Below are positions 8,998 to 18,059 of a DNA stretch of 64,000 nt, piece by piece; position 1 is the first letter of the stretch, and the number at the start of each line of letters is the position of its first letter. The DNA lies in assembly GCA_041752395.1 (NCBI GenBank), contig JBGSWN010000024.1:8683-72682 (forward strand), given 5' to 3'. A program made the translations under genes and the position numbers. This stretch comes from UBA6168 sp041752395. GTDB taxonomy: Bacteria > Bacteroidota > Bacteroidia > Chitinophagales > Saprospiraceae. Under the pieces are notes generated by a model. That model saw only the letters and a list, made by a program, of their open reading frames with translations, ran no database searches and was not told the DNA's origin.

Positions 8998-9852
8998 TCA
9001 GTCACCCAAATGCGCTCCGCAATATTTACAATAAACGGCATCTGGCTCGTGGCCATCCTTGCTGCAGTTTAGGCAGGTTTTAGTGGTGTGTTTCTGCTGG
9101 TACATCAAGGAAGAGGTAACGATGCCGGTCGGCACGGCGATGACGGCATAACCCAGCACCATGATGATGGAGGCGATGAATTTCCCCAAGTTGGTCATCG
9201 GGCTGATGTCGCCATAGCCCACGGTGGTGATGGTCACGATGGCCCAGTAGATGGCAGTAGGGATGCTGTCGAAGCCGGGGTTGGTGGGCGATTCGATGAC
9301 GTACATCACCGAACCGAATATGCAGACGACCAGCAGCACAAAGAACATGAAGACGTAAATCTTGGCACGGCTGGCCTTCAAGGCAGTCACCAGTTGGTTG
9401 CCCTGGTTCAGAAAGATATCGAGCTTGAAGATGCGGAAAACCCGTATCAGCCGCAGCGACCGCACGATGAGCAGCGAGTGGGCGCCGGGTATCAGAAAAT
9501 CAGCGTACATCGGCAGGATGGACAGGATGTCAATCACTCCGAAAAAGCTGGTGGCGTAGCTTAGTGGCTTGTACACGCAGTAGAGCCGCAGCAGGTATTC
9601 AATGGTAAAAAATAGGGTGATTATCCATTCCAACAGCAAGAACGTATCCCGCCATTCTGCCTGAAGCGAAGGCACGGTTTCCAGCATGAGCACCACGATG
9701 CTCAGTAATATCATCACCAACAGCACCACGTCAAATAGCTTGCCCGCTGGGGTGTCCGCCTCAAAGATGACCTCGTGCAGCCGCTCCCGGAACGGGCTGA
9801 AGTTGGCTGGCTTGCCGTTGTTCTTTTGATTGTCGAAATTGATGCTTTTCAT
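8998..9852 (-). CDS. Voltage-gated K+ channel-like ion transporter with zinc ribbon
   Basis: 284 residues. An N-terminal six-helix voltage-gated channel unit (about 35-240) contains an S4-like segment with spaced arginines (VRSLRLIRVFRIFKL) and the potassium selectivity filter TTVGYGD at about 208-214. After the last helix is a short cytoplasmic tail with four cysteines, CLNCSKDGHEPDAVYCKYCG, a zinc-ribbon pattern. It should be an inner-membrane tetrameric K+ channel. The zinc ribbon at the C-terminus replaces the RCK domain seen in many bacterial channels and is unusual; it may aid tetramer assembly or sensing (inference). It is alone in its orientation. Confidence 0.88.
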   Translation of the reverse strand: MKSINFDNQKNNGKPANFSPFRERLHEVIFEADTPAGKLFDVVLLVMILLSIVVLMLETVPSLQAEWRDTFLLLEWIITLFFTIEYLLRLYCVYKPLSYATSFFGVIDILSILPMYADFLIPGAHSLLIVRSLRLIRVFRIFKLDIFLNQGNQLVTALKASRAKIYVFMFFVLLVVCIFGSVMYVIESPTNPGFDSIPTAIYWAIVTITTVGYGDISPMTNLGKFIASIIMVLGYAVIAVPTGIVTSSLMYQQKHTTKTCLNCSKDGHEPDAVYCKYCGAHLGD

Positions 9853-10225
9853 GCTTTTTTTAAATCAATCATTGCCAAAAATCTTGGCGGATGGCAAGGT
9901 AAATAAAATGTCAAATTCAAGAAGCATTCTTAAAACAGCCATGCCGCCAGTACTTTGAGATTCCCTCCTTTTCAAGTAATTCCCAACAAGCAATCACGGA
10001 AAGACAATACTATTCCCACACAAACAAGATATGTCCCAGCCCATGGGGCAATTCCTCCTATACCTTGGGCCACAAGTCCGAAAGCGGACGGAAAGGATGA
10101 CCACATCTTTGCGGCGTAACTGAGATGATAGAAATTAGACCATAGATTTTAGACCAGCCAATGCATGCCACGGCCCCGTCTAGTGTCTAAAGTCTCATAT
10201 CTAAAGTCTTTAAAAATCATCCGAC
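9853..10225. other. Intergenic region without a gene
   Basis: About 370 bp between divergent genes. No convincing coding frame. The right part holds the heptamer palindrome at 10130-10213. Confidence 0.6.
10130..10213. repeat. Heptamer-based palindrome
   Basis: The left arm (attagac, catagat, tttagac) and the right arm (tgtctaa, agtctca, tatctaa, agtcttt) are both 7-bp tandem arrays in opposite orientation. The same unit family recurs at 23914-24061 and 49806-49885. It ends 13 bp before the start codon of the next gene. Confidence 0.8.
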
Positions 10226-10651
10226 ATGAAAAAACAAATCATTTTAATCGCCGCAAGTTTGCTGTGCTACACCGCTACCATTTTCGCCAATCAAATGCCC
10301 GTGGGCGAAAACCATTTAATCGTCAGCATCGAAAAAGCGGAAGGCCCAACCTCGCTGAACCTTCGCTTGGCCAACCTGGAGAAAAAGAGCACCCTCATTC
10401 TGTTACAAGACGTGAGCGGTAACAACTGGTTTTCGCAGTTCGTCTGGCGAAAAGTGGGTTTCGCCAAAAAATTGAACTTGAAAGGAATGCCCGACGGAAT
10501 TTACACCCTCACGATTCAGCACGAGGATGCAACGATTATCCAAGCATTGAATCTTTCGCACGGGGTATTGGAGGTTTCAAAGCATCAACAGATAAAAATG
10601 CCGACGGTGCCGGGGAAAGACCTGGTAGAGGGTGAGAGCGTGAGAGAGTGA
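10226..10651 (+). CDS. Small secreted protein, DUF3244-like
   Basis: 141 residues with a signal peptide (MKKQIILIAASLLCYTATIFA). The mature part of about 120 residues has alternating beta-strand character ending in GMPDGIYTLTIQHED, similar in layout to small DUF3244-type beta-sandwich proteins of Bacteroidota. It probably acts in the periplasm or at the cell surface; its ligand is unknown. The last residues (VEGESVRE) are encoded by a heptamer repeat array that runs across the stop codon, so the true ancestral C-terminus was probably shorter. The neighbour downstream is the hybrid two-component regulator, about 190 bp away. Confidence 0.7.
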   Translation: MKKQIILIAASLLCYTATIFANQMPVGENHLIVSIEKAEGPTSLNLRLANLEKKSTLILLQDVSGNNWFSQFVWRKVGFAKKLNLKGMPDGIYTLTIQHEDATIIQALNLSHGVLEVSKHQQIKMPTVPGKDLVEGESVRE

Positions 10652-10675
10652 GCGGGTGAAAGTGTGAGCAACCGT
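10628..10675. repeat. Heptamer array over a stop codon
   Basis: Units gtgagag, cgtgaga, gagtgag, cgggtga, aagtgtg in tandem. A near-identical array lies at the end of the next gene (15113-15165). Confidence 0.75.
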
Positions 10676-10788
10676 TGAGGGCTAATCACTAAAATCCGCA
10701 ACGCCTCTGGGCACGAAACTTATAGTTTTATACAATTTTGAAGCAGGGCGGGCACGAGGTCCGTCTTGCTTTTTCGATACACTGGCCA

Positions 10789-10821
10789 AGACTTTCCAAG
10801 TTTATAAAACTTGGAAAGTCT
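10789..10821. repeat. 33-bp palindrome, copy 2
   Basis: Identical to 1614-1646. It lies 18 bp upstream of the start codon of the hybrid regulator, so it would form a leader hairpin. Confidence 0.9.
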
Positions 10822-10839
10822 AATGCGACAACCCGACTT

Positions 10840-13800
10840 ATGAAAAAGACAATCACCAAACTCCTGCTACTTCTGCTGCCCTTTTCCAGCAGTTTTGCGC
10901 AGCAAAAAGCAACGTCAACTGGCCGCCTAGATGGCCTCGACCTGCAACTCTTCGAATTGCCAAACGGCGAAGCGGGCAACCACGTCCAAGCCATTGTGCA
11001 GGACAAGCTTGGCTATATGTGGTTCGGCTCTCAGTACGGCCTGCACCGCTGGGACGGCAACCAGTTCAAGACCTACCTCCACGACCCTGGCAACGCCAAC
11101 TCCCTCACCAGCGACTACATCGAGAGTATCTATGTCGCCAAGGATGGGACGCTCTGGATCGGCACTTGGGGCGCTGGCCTCAACCATTTCGACCAGAAGA
11201 CGGGCAAATTCACCCGCTACTACGCTGGCAAACGGGACGGCCTTAGCGACAATTTCGTCAACGTCGTCACCGAAGACCGGGAAGGCAACCTCTGGATCGG
11301 CACCCTGAATGGCCTTGACCGCCTCAATCCCCGCACAGGCGACATGGTCCACTACCGCAACATTCCCGGCGACAGGCACAGCCTAAGTTGCAACCAAGTC
11401 CGCTCCCTGCTCGTGGATGCGCAAGGAACACTTTGGGTGGGCACGGGCTTTTTCTTCGATGGCAATGATGCGGGTGGCTTGAACCGCTACAACCCCGAAT
11501 CCAATGATTTCGAGCGCTACATGGCCAAAAACAGGGACGAAGAAAGCCTCAGCGGCAATGAAATCCGCACGCTTTACGAAGATTTGGAAGGCAATTTCTG
11601 GGTCGGCACTAACGGCGATGGCCTTCACCTGATGGACCGCAAAGCCGGAACTTTCAAGCGTTTTCAAAAACACGGCGACGGCGACAAAGCCTTCAGTATG
11701 CCTAAAGGCTATAGCCGCAGTGATTCACAGTTGACTTTCATGCTGGAAGACTCGGAACACCGTTTTTGGATGGGCAATTGGAACGGTGGCATCAAATGTT
11801 ACGACCCGCTCAGCGACGACGCCCGGCTCTACAATATTGAGGGCAAAAAAGGCAGTCGTTTGCATGAAAACAACGCTTGGACGGGCTTTCAATCGAAGGA
11901 CGGTGTGCTCTGGTTTAGCACCGCTTCTGGCGATGCAAGGGTTTATCGCACGGCGGGCAGGCGGGGCATGTTCAACACCGTTTCGCTGCCCACGAAGACC
12001 GATTTTGTCAAAAGTTTTACCGAAGGCCCCGATAAAAACATCTACTATTCCACGAATTTGAACCTTGTTGGTAAACTGGCCTTGCAGCCCGATGGCGTGG
12101 GTTGCGGCCCAGAATACAGCACGGAGGAAGGCGCTTTGGCAGGCAGCTCGAAAATCGTGACCGATGCGCAGGGCAAGCTCTGGGGCATGAAGGAATCGGG
12201 CGGCGTGGTGCGCTACGACCCCATTCGGAATACCTCAAAACTGTACCAGCACGATGCCGCCAGCCCGGCCAGCCTACCCGCTGCACCCGTTCAGGATATT
12301 TTACCGGATAAAAAAGGAAATATCTGGCTGACCACTTATGGCGCTGGCTTGGTGTTTTTTGATAAAAAAAATGAGCATTTCACGGCATTTCGCCACCAAG
12401 ACGGCGTGGAAAACAGCCTGCCGCACGATTTTACGGGCAAGCTTTTCATGGACAAAGAACAAAACCTTTGGGTAACGGGCGGCGGCAAGGGCAAGCCCGG
12501 CAAGCCGTTTTTTATCACCCGGTTTGAGCCCAACACCAAAACTTTTACCCGCTACCAACTGAACAACATCCCCGACGACGAGAATTTCTGGCAAAGCCCG
12601 CCCGTGCAGGACAAGGCCGGAAACATCTGGGTCTGCCTAGATGCGGGCCTGCTGAAGCTCCGCCCCGAAACAGGCGAATGCAGCTTTTTTGACCAAAAAA
12701 AACTGGGTAAAAAGGGCAACCGCCTGAAAGGCATGGTAGCCGACAACGATGGCCGCCTCTGGATTTTGTCGGATGTCCTGCTGGCCTTCGACCCTGTGAA
12801 GGAGACCGTTTTTTCTTACGGCGTAGCCAGCGGCCTCAAGGCGCTACCCTTTGAGCAGGACGCCATTTACAAGACCGCCAAGGGCGAAATCTTCCTTGGA
12901 GGCCGCAGCGGCATCCACTATTTCGACCCCCGCCAACTGGACAGCTCCAATGTCTCCCCGCCGGTCGTGCGCATCACGGGCTTTGAACTGTTGGACGCCA
13001 ACGGCCCCGAAAACCGCTTCGACGCCTCGGTGACGCAGGGAAATCCCATCGAACTGAAGCACGACGAGGACGTGTTCTCGTTCAGTTTTTCCACCCTTGA
13101 CTACAACGACCCAACCGCCAACCGCCTCGAATTCAAGCTCGAAGGGTTGGACAAGGATTGGCGGGTGGCGGGCCAAGACCTCAAGGCAACCTACGTGAAA
13201 GTACCGCCCGGCACTTATACCTTCCGGGTGCGAGGAGCGAACAGCTACGGGGTTTGGGGCGAAGAAACATCCGTCGTGGTAGCCGTTTTGCCGCCTTGGT
13301 GGCAGACCTGGTGGGCGTGGTCGCTGTACCTGTTTTTGGTCGCTGGCGCAATCTTCATGGCCTACCGCTTCCTATTGAGCCGGAAAATGGAGAAGGCGGA
13401 AACGATGCGTTTAAAGGAATTGGACACGGTGAAAAACCGCTTGTTTGCCAATATCACGCATGAATTCCGCACGCCGTTGACGATTATCCTCGGCATTGCG
13501 GAGCAAATGAAAGCAGGTAAAATGCCCAATACTGGCGAGGGTTTTGACCTTATCGAGCGGAACGGCAACAACCTACTCGGCCTCGTGAACCAGATGCTGG
13601 AACTTGCGAAAATGGAGAACGGCTCGGTCAAGCTGAACCTGCAACATGGCGACGTGGTGGCTTACCTGAAATATGTCACCAATAATTTCCAGCCCTTGGC
13701 CGCCGACAACCGAACAGGCCTGCATTTCCTTTCCGATTTGGATGAACTGACGATGGACTACGATGCCGAAATGCTGCAACGGGTGCTATCGAATTTGCTG

Positions 13801-15114
13801 TCCAATGCACTGAAATTCACCCCGACGGGCGGGAATGTGTACGTGAGCCTCGCTGGGCAATACAATTTGGAAAATGGCCCCACTACCCTACTGCTCAAGG
13901 TTCGGGACACTGGCACGGGCATCGCTGCGGACAAGCTGCCGAATGTCTTCGACCGCTTTTTCCAAGCCTCCGAAGGGGCGGCTGCACAGCAAGGCACAGG
14001 CATTGGTCTCGCCTTGACAAAGGAACTGGTAAAGCTGATGGGCGGCGAGATTTCGGCTCGGAGCCGGGACGGGGAAGGGTCGGAATTTGTGGTGACGCTA
14101 CCGGTCAAGCGGGATTGCGGAATTCGGATTGCGGAAGGCGGATTGGGAGGGAAAGAAACAGCAAATGTCAGGATTGAACAGCAAGGGGCTGAGTTAGTAG
14201 CTGTCACAGAAGCCGAATTGAGCGAGGCACTTTCCCCTTTATTAATTTTATCCAGCGGGGAAAATACTGACGGAGTAACTCCTCACAATGACGACAACGA
14301 ACTGCCTTTGCTCCTGCTCATCGAGGACAATCCCGATGTGATGACCTACCTGAAATCTTGCCTGATTTACGATTACCGCCTCGCCACCGCCAGCAATGGT
14401 CGGGAAGGGGTGGAACTGGCCACGGCGCTCATTCCCGACCTCGTGGTGACGGATGTGATGATGCCCGTGATGGATGGTTACGAAGTTTGTAAATTCCTGA
14501 AAAACGATGAACGCACCAGCCATGTCCCGGTTATCATGCTCACCGCAAAGGCGGGGCTGGAGAGCCGCCTAGAGGGGCTGGAACTGGGGGCGGATGCTTA
14601 TTTGGCGAAGCCGTTTCACAAATCGGAACTGCTGGTACAAATACGGAATTTGCTGACCACAAGGCGGCGACTGCAACGCCACTACCGCAGCGTAGCAGGC
14701 ATCGGCAGCGAGCATTTTCCCATTAAAATGAGCAAATCCCAAAGGGATAAAAATACCGCCCCCGCCATGACGGAATCAGAGGATTATTTCGTAAAAAAAC
14801 TGCGCCGTGCCGTGGAGGCGCACCTCGATGACGCTGAGTTCAACGTGGAGGGACTGTGCAAGGAAATCGGTATGAGCCATTCGCATTTGCACCGCAAACT
14901 CTCTGCTGTGACAGGCTGTTCGGCGAGCAAATTCATCCGGCAAATCCGCTTGAGCAAGGCCAAGGAACTGCTCGAAGACCGCAACCTGACCATCACTGCC
15001 GTGGCTTTCGACTCCGGTTTTAACGACCCCGGCTATTTCGGTCGGGTGTTCAAGCAGGAGTTCAGGATGACGCCGGTGGAGTGGCGGGAACGGATGATGG
15101 GGGTGGAGAATTAG
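10840..15114 (+). CDS. Hybrid two-component sensor kinase/response regulator (HTCS)
   Basis: 1424 residues from the ATG at 10840, chosen because it begins a signal peptide (MKKTITKLLLLLLPFSSSFAQ); the longer frame reads through a repeat. Domains in order: periplasmic two-blade beta-propeller repeats (about 30-700, e.g. DGTLWIGTWGAGL, EGNLWIGTLNGL), Y_Y_Y domain (708-809), membrane helix (820-843), HisKA with HITHEFRTPLTIILG (about 872-886), HATPase with NLLSNALKFTP (about 985), receiver domain with DVMMPVMDG (Asp near 1204) and C-terminal AraC-type HTH (about 1320-1420). It should sense a periplasmic ligand, often a polysaccharide fragment in this family, and activate nearby genes. No SusC/SusD genes are in the window, so the target is unclear. 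A heptamer array forms an in-frame linker before the receiver. Confidence 0.93.
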   Translation: MKKTITKLLLLLLPFSSSFAQQKATSTGRLDGLDLQLFELPNGEAGNHVQAIVQDKLGYMWFGSQYGLHRWDGNQFKTYLHDPGNANSLTSDYIESIYVAKDGTLWIGTWGAGLNHFDQKTGKFTRYYAGKRDGLSDNFVNVVTEDREGNLWIGTLNGLDRLNPRTGDMVHYRNIPGDRHSLSCNQVRSLLVDAQGTLWVGTGFFFDGNDAGGLNRYNPESNDFERYMAKNRDEESLSGNEIRTLYEDLEGNFWVGTNGDGLHLMDRKAGTFKRFQKHGDGDKAFSMPKGYSRSDSQLTFMLEDSEHRFWMGNWNGGIKCYDPLSDDARLYNIEGKKGSRLHENNAWTGFQSKDGVLWFSTASGDARVYRTAGRRGMFNTVSLPTKTDFVKSFTEGPDKNIYYSTNLNLVGKLALQPDGVGCGPEYSTEEGALAGSSKIVTDAQGKLWGMKESGGVVRYDPIRNTSKLYQHDAASPASLPAAPVQDILPDKKGNIWLTTYGAGLVFFDKKNEHFTAFRHQDGVENSLPHDFTGKLFMDKEQNLWVTGGGKGKPGKPFFITRFEPNTKTFTRYQLNNIPDDENFWQSPPVQDKAGNIWVCLDAGLLKLRPETGECSFFDQKKLGKKGNRLKGMVADNDGRLWILSDVLLAFDPVKETVFSYGVASGLKALPFEQDAIYKTAKGEIFLGGRSGIHYFDPRQLDSSNVSPPVVRITGFELLDANGPENRFDASVTQGNPIELKHDEDVFSFSFSTLDYNDPTANRLEFKLEGLDKDWRVAGQDLKATYVKVPPGTYTFRVRGANSYGVWGEETSVVVAVLPPWWQTWWAWSLYLFLVAGAIFMAYRFLLSRKMEKAETMRLKELDTVKNRLFANITHEFRTPLTIILGIAEQMKAGKMPNTGEGFDLIERNGNNLLGLVNQMLELAKMENGSVKLNLQHGDVVAYLKYVTNNFQPLAADNRTGLHFLSDLDELTMDYDAEMLQRVLSNLLSNALKFTPTGGNVYVSLAGQYNLENGPTTLLLKVRDTGTGIAADKLPNVFDRFFQASEGAAAQQGTGIGLALTKELVKLMGGEISARSRDGEGSEFVVTLPVKRDCGIRIAEGGLGGKETANVRIEQQGAELVAVTEAELSEALSPLLILSSGENTDGVTPHNDDNELPLLLLIEDNPDVMTYLKSCLIYDYRLATASNGREGVELATALIPDLVVTDVMMPVMDGYEVCKFLKNDERTSHVPVIMLTAKAGLESRLEGLELGADAYLAKPFHKSELLVQIRNLLTTRRRLQRHYRSVAGIGSEHFPIKMSKSQRDKNTAPAMTESEDYFVKKLRRAVEAHLDDAEFNVEGLCKEIGMSHSHLHRKLSAVTGCSASKFIRQIRLSKAKELLEDRNLTITAVAFDSGFNDPGYFGRVFKQEFRMTPVEWRERMMGVEN
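14112..14150. repeat. In-frame heptamer array in the HTCS linker
   Basis: Tandem gattgcg / gaattcg / gattgcg / gaaggcg / gattggg units encode the CGIRIAEGGLGG peptide between the ATPase and receiver domains. Opposed or related units occur in the SNF2 gene (26654-26765, 27717-27766). Confidence 0.8.
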
Positions 15115-15165
15115 CGGGTGAGAGCGTGAGAGATGTGAGCGGGTGAGAGAGCGTGAACGGGGTCT
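15113..15165. repeat. Heptamer array after the HTCS gene
   Basis: Units gcgggtg, agagcgt, gagagat, gtgagcg, ggtgaga, gagcgtg in tandem beginning at the stop codon. Same unit family as 10628-10675. Confidence 0.75.
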
Positions 15166-15203
15166 GTTCACTAAACTGTGTCACCAATAATTTGGATCTG
15201 GAA

Positions 15204-15488
15204 ATGAAATCCCCGCCGCTGACAAAGCCCCCACGACAGGTACACGCTGCATTGCTAAAGGTATATCCCCAGCCCGCTGGCGAGATGGTAGCATTCGAGC
15301 GTCAGGAGGCCACTGGCCAGCAGCCTTGCCGCCTGGAGACACTGAATATGCTGGGGCAAAAACTATATGACCAACCGATAAAAGAAGGGACAAATACGGT
15401 TTCCCATTTGCCCGCAGGGCAGCATTTTTATCGCCTTTGGCGGGATGAGGGGATTGTGGAAGTTGGGAAGGTGGTGGTTGTGAAATAA
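15204..15488 (+). CDS. Orphan T9SS sorting-domain protein
   Basis: About 94 residues from ATG at 15204 (an earlier in-frame ATG at 15153 lies in the repeat). Nearly the whole product is a T9SS type A sorting domain: LLKVYPQPAGEM, LETLNMLGQKLYD, LPAGQHFYRLW and a final VGKVVVVK. There is no signal peptide and no cargo domain, so it cannot be exported by Sec as it stands. It is probably the surviving 3' end of a deleted secreted-protein gene; expression as a stand-alone protein is possible but unsupported. Confidence 0.55.
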   Translation: MKSPPLTKPPRQVHAALLKVYPQPAGEMVAFERQEATGQQPCRLETLNMLGQKLYDQPIKEGTNTVSHLPAGQHFYRLWRDEGIVEVGKVVVVK

Positions 15489-15558
15489 CCGTATGAAGAT
15501 GAATGGAAACTTAACCCCTATTCAGATACCGCCTTATTGGCAATCACAAAAAACACAA

Positions 15559-15594
15559 ACGCCCCGGCCATGCGACCGAGGCGTTTTTTTGTTC
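15559..15594. terminator. Bidirectional terminator
   Basis: A stem aacgcc(ccggcc) ... gaccgaggcgtt followed by a run of seven T on the plus strand. The minus strand side is also T-rich. It lies between convergent genes ending at 15488 and 15618. Confidence 0.7.
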
Positions 15595-15617
15595 TAAACA
15601 AGCATTGTGCTGCGCAA

Positions 15618-17291
15618 TTAAGGCTGCGTTACCCCAGAAAAAGTAACAAGGTCTGCCATGGTGAAATTGCCAGCAGTGGCCGAAGGTAGCGAAGGTACGA
15701 AGCCAGCCGGGTCGTTCAGGAAGGAATCCCCGTCCCGTTTTAGCATCCGCACAAAGGTATCAGCCACGATTTTTGCGCCAAGAGGCCCAAGCTTACCACC
15801 ACCCTCTCGTTCGGCGGATTCCCGAAGGATATAATACCATAGCGGTGTTTTGTTTAGCAGCAAATTACTGCTAGCGGTCAGCACGGCTACTTCGTCAGCG
15901 GGCAGGTTGTTGGTCAGTTCGGCGGCAGTCAGCGGCGGGATTCCCAAGTGTGTGGACAAGTTCTGGCCACTGGGCAGGCCAAGCGCCAGTCCCCGCCGCA
16001 AGTTGCGGGCAGCGAGCATGGCCATGATGCCAGTACCACCAGGTAGTCTGCCAAGCCCTTCTGCTAGGCTGCTGTCAATGGGCCGCATGAAATTGAACAC
16101 AGGCACAGGTATCCCAGTATCGAAGAAGGCATTGAAGTCCACCACCCAATTCGAAAACACAGGCAATTGGGGCCTATTGACGAACTGGAACACTTGGTCG
16201 AGCGAAGCATTGGTGAAATTGAAATTCACCCAGTAATTGTCCCGAATTACACTGTGTCCGAACCGGTAGGCTGCCACCGAGAACTCTACAGGCATACTGA
16301 ACGCACTGTTGATGGGGGCGTTCACGTTTGCCAGTGCATCATTGATGGCCGGGTCGCCGCAGATTCGGCGTGCATAGTCATTCAGCAAGCACCATTGGTA
16401 ATGGTAGCGCACCAACTTTCGGGCCTCCACATATATGTCGCTAGGGAAGCCGGAAAGCACCAGCATGTCCACCACCCGGTTGTGGAACTTGAGGAAGGCA
16501 GTATGCAATTGGGAGACGATGAGGTTCTCGTCGTTGCGAGGGTCGCCGATGACGGCAGTCATGGAGGAAACCCTTGGCAAATCGGCGTCGGTATTGACGA
16601 CCATGCCGCCAGCGCCACCGATGCCGCCAGAACCACCGGGACCAACATTGGTGTTGGTGCCAAGAAGGAACTTGATGGCCGTGGGTGGCCCTGCGGTCGG
16701 GAACACAAACAAGGCGGGGTCGAGCGACGGCCCCCGTCCATATACGCTGTCGAGCTCGAAGGCTGGAGTGCGCATGTTCTGGTGCGAGGTGGCATTGGTC
16801 TTGGCAGTCAACGTGGTAGTGGTGTCCAGCGTGATGTCATGGTCAACAAACTGGCCAAAATAGGTGAAGCCAGCAGGGATGGCAATGTCGGGCTTGAAGA
16901 TGGTGCCACCGGGGTCGGGCATGGCCATGAAATTGCCGAGTAGGTCGAGCAGGGCCTGCGTAGTAGCGTTGAAGGGGAGTTTGCTGTTGTTCCTGACGGC
17001 GGCAGGCGTTAGGTAGCCAAACTTGTTGCTACTAGCCGAGGCACCCGTAAAGCTGGAGGGGAACCAAGCCTTGGACACCTTGGCCCCGTGAAAACGGCTG
17101 ACGCCTGGTCGCATGTTCTGAACAGCACTGCGCACTTCCAAGGTTGGAGGGTCTGGGAACTGAACGCCGCTGGGGTTCATGGCTATAAGCGACTTTGCGA
17201 GCTTTTCGGCGGGTATGTCGCTAAGGTTGAAATGCTTGGCCCTTTCGGCGAGCACTTGGAGGTCAATGGACGGTTTATTGGATTTTGCCAT
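15618..17291 (-). CDS. Animal-type haem peroxidase family protein
   Basis: 557 residues from the ATG at 17291 (MAKSNKPSIDL); the frame is open further upstream but without a plausible N-terminus. It shows the hallmarks of the peroxidase-cyclooxygenase superfamily: distal-site FGQFVDHDIT near residue 160, the SQLHTAFLKFHNRVV helix, and the proximal histidine in AYRFGHSVIRDNYW. The C-terminal helices include the RESAEREGGGKLGPLG stretch. The family uses H2O2 to oxidise halides or organic substrates through haem. No signal peptide or sorting domain is visible, so it may be cytoplasmic or leave by another route. Not an operon member. Confidence 0.85.
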   Translation of the reverse strand: MAKSNKPSIDLQVLAERAKHFNLSDIPAEKLAKSLIAMNPSGVQFPDPPTLEVRSAVQNMRPGVSRFHGAKVSKAWFPSSFTGASASSNKFGYLTPAAVRNNSKLPFNATTQALLDLLGNFMAMPDPGGTIFKPDIAIPAGFTYFGQFVDHDITLDTTTTLTAKTNATSHQNMRTPAFELDSVYGRGPSLDPALFVFPTAGPPTAIKFLLGTNTNVGPGGSGGIGGAGGMVVNTDADLPRVSSMTAVIGDPRNDENLIVSQLHTAFLKFHNRVVDMLVLSGFPSDIYVEARKLVRYHYQWCLLNDYARRICGDPAINDALANVNAPINSAFSMPVEFSVAAYRFGHSVIRDNYWVNFNFTNASLDQVFQFVNRPQLPVFSNWVVDFNAFFDTGIPVPVFNFMRPIDSSLAEGLGRLPGGTGIMAMLAARNLRRGLALGLPSGQNLSTHLGIPPLTAAELTNNLPADEVAVLTASSNLLLNKTPLWYYILRESAEREGGGKLGPLGAKIVADTFVRMLKRDGDSFLNDPAGFVPSLPSATAGNFTMADLVTFSGVTQP

Positions 17292-17366
17292 TGGGGAATA
17301 GTATGAGTACAGTGCAAAAATTGCTTTGGAATAGCCCCATGCGCTTTGATTTGGTGCATCGGGCAA

Positions 17367-18059
17367 TGTTACCGTAGCCTTTTTAGCCCTGCTAAAATGA
17401 ATGATTTTGCCTACTCTTTGCAGTTTTCGGCAGACCTGCCCCGTGGGTTGGTGCGATATGGAAAGGTGGTTGGTAGCCGGGGTAATACCTACGCAGGAGG
17501 ATACATTTTATGTAAAAGGCCGAGGAAGGTCGGTGAAACGAGGTTGAGTTTTCAATTGGTTTGATTTAAAGGGTTGCCGACACCTGCAAAGCACCATAAA
17601 ACGATGGCTGTGGTCAATGCAAAGCACCAAGCAAGGGTGTTAGTTTAATAGGTTTTCTTCTTTATGCTTTCAGCGTCAGTTATAAACGATTCTGAATTTA
17701 GAAGCAAATTTATCAAACCATTTTACTTATCCAACAAAACACGGTAATTTATTTTGATAATTGCAAAAATAGCTGCTGAATCTGCAATTACCAGACGCTG
17801 TGGCATATAAGGGTAAATGGTGAATGATTGACGGTAAGTGGAGGGCGTGGCTGGGCTTCATTCACTCTTCCACCTAGCCTTACAAAATGGAGCAATCTTC
17901 GAGGTTGTTTAAAATCCCCAAAACTTTTTTGGGGCACAAAGCATTGTTTGACAGCAATATTTACCGGAAGGTTTAGCAAGTTTAGGAAATTGAGTGGGTT
18001 TAATTTTAATCCCCACTAAACCTCCTAAACCCGCTACACCTCCTAAACTTTAAAGAAAA
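17367..18059. other. Intergenic region without a convincing gene
   Basis: About 690 bp between divergent genes, AT-rich at 17640-17800. Short open frames lack coding character. A 9-bp-unit palindrome occupies 17962-18055. Confidence 0.6.
17962..18055. repeat. Nonamer-based palindrome
   Basis: The left arm is built of ggtttagca / agtttagga / ggtttaatt and the right arm of aaacctcct / aaacccgct / acacctcct / aaacttta, both at 9-bp pitch and opposed. It ends 4 bp before the next start codon, so it would be in the leader. Confidence 0.8.

Noticed and set aside
17367..18059. Small open frames in the gap upstream of the OYE gene
   Set aside because: Short, repeat-derived or AT-rich, no family match; better described as non-coding.
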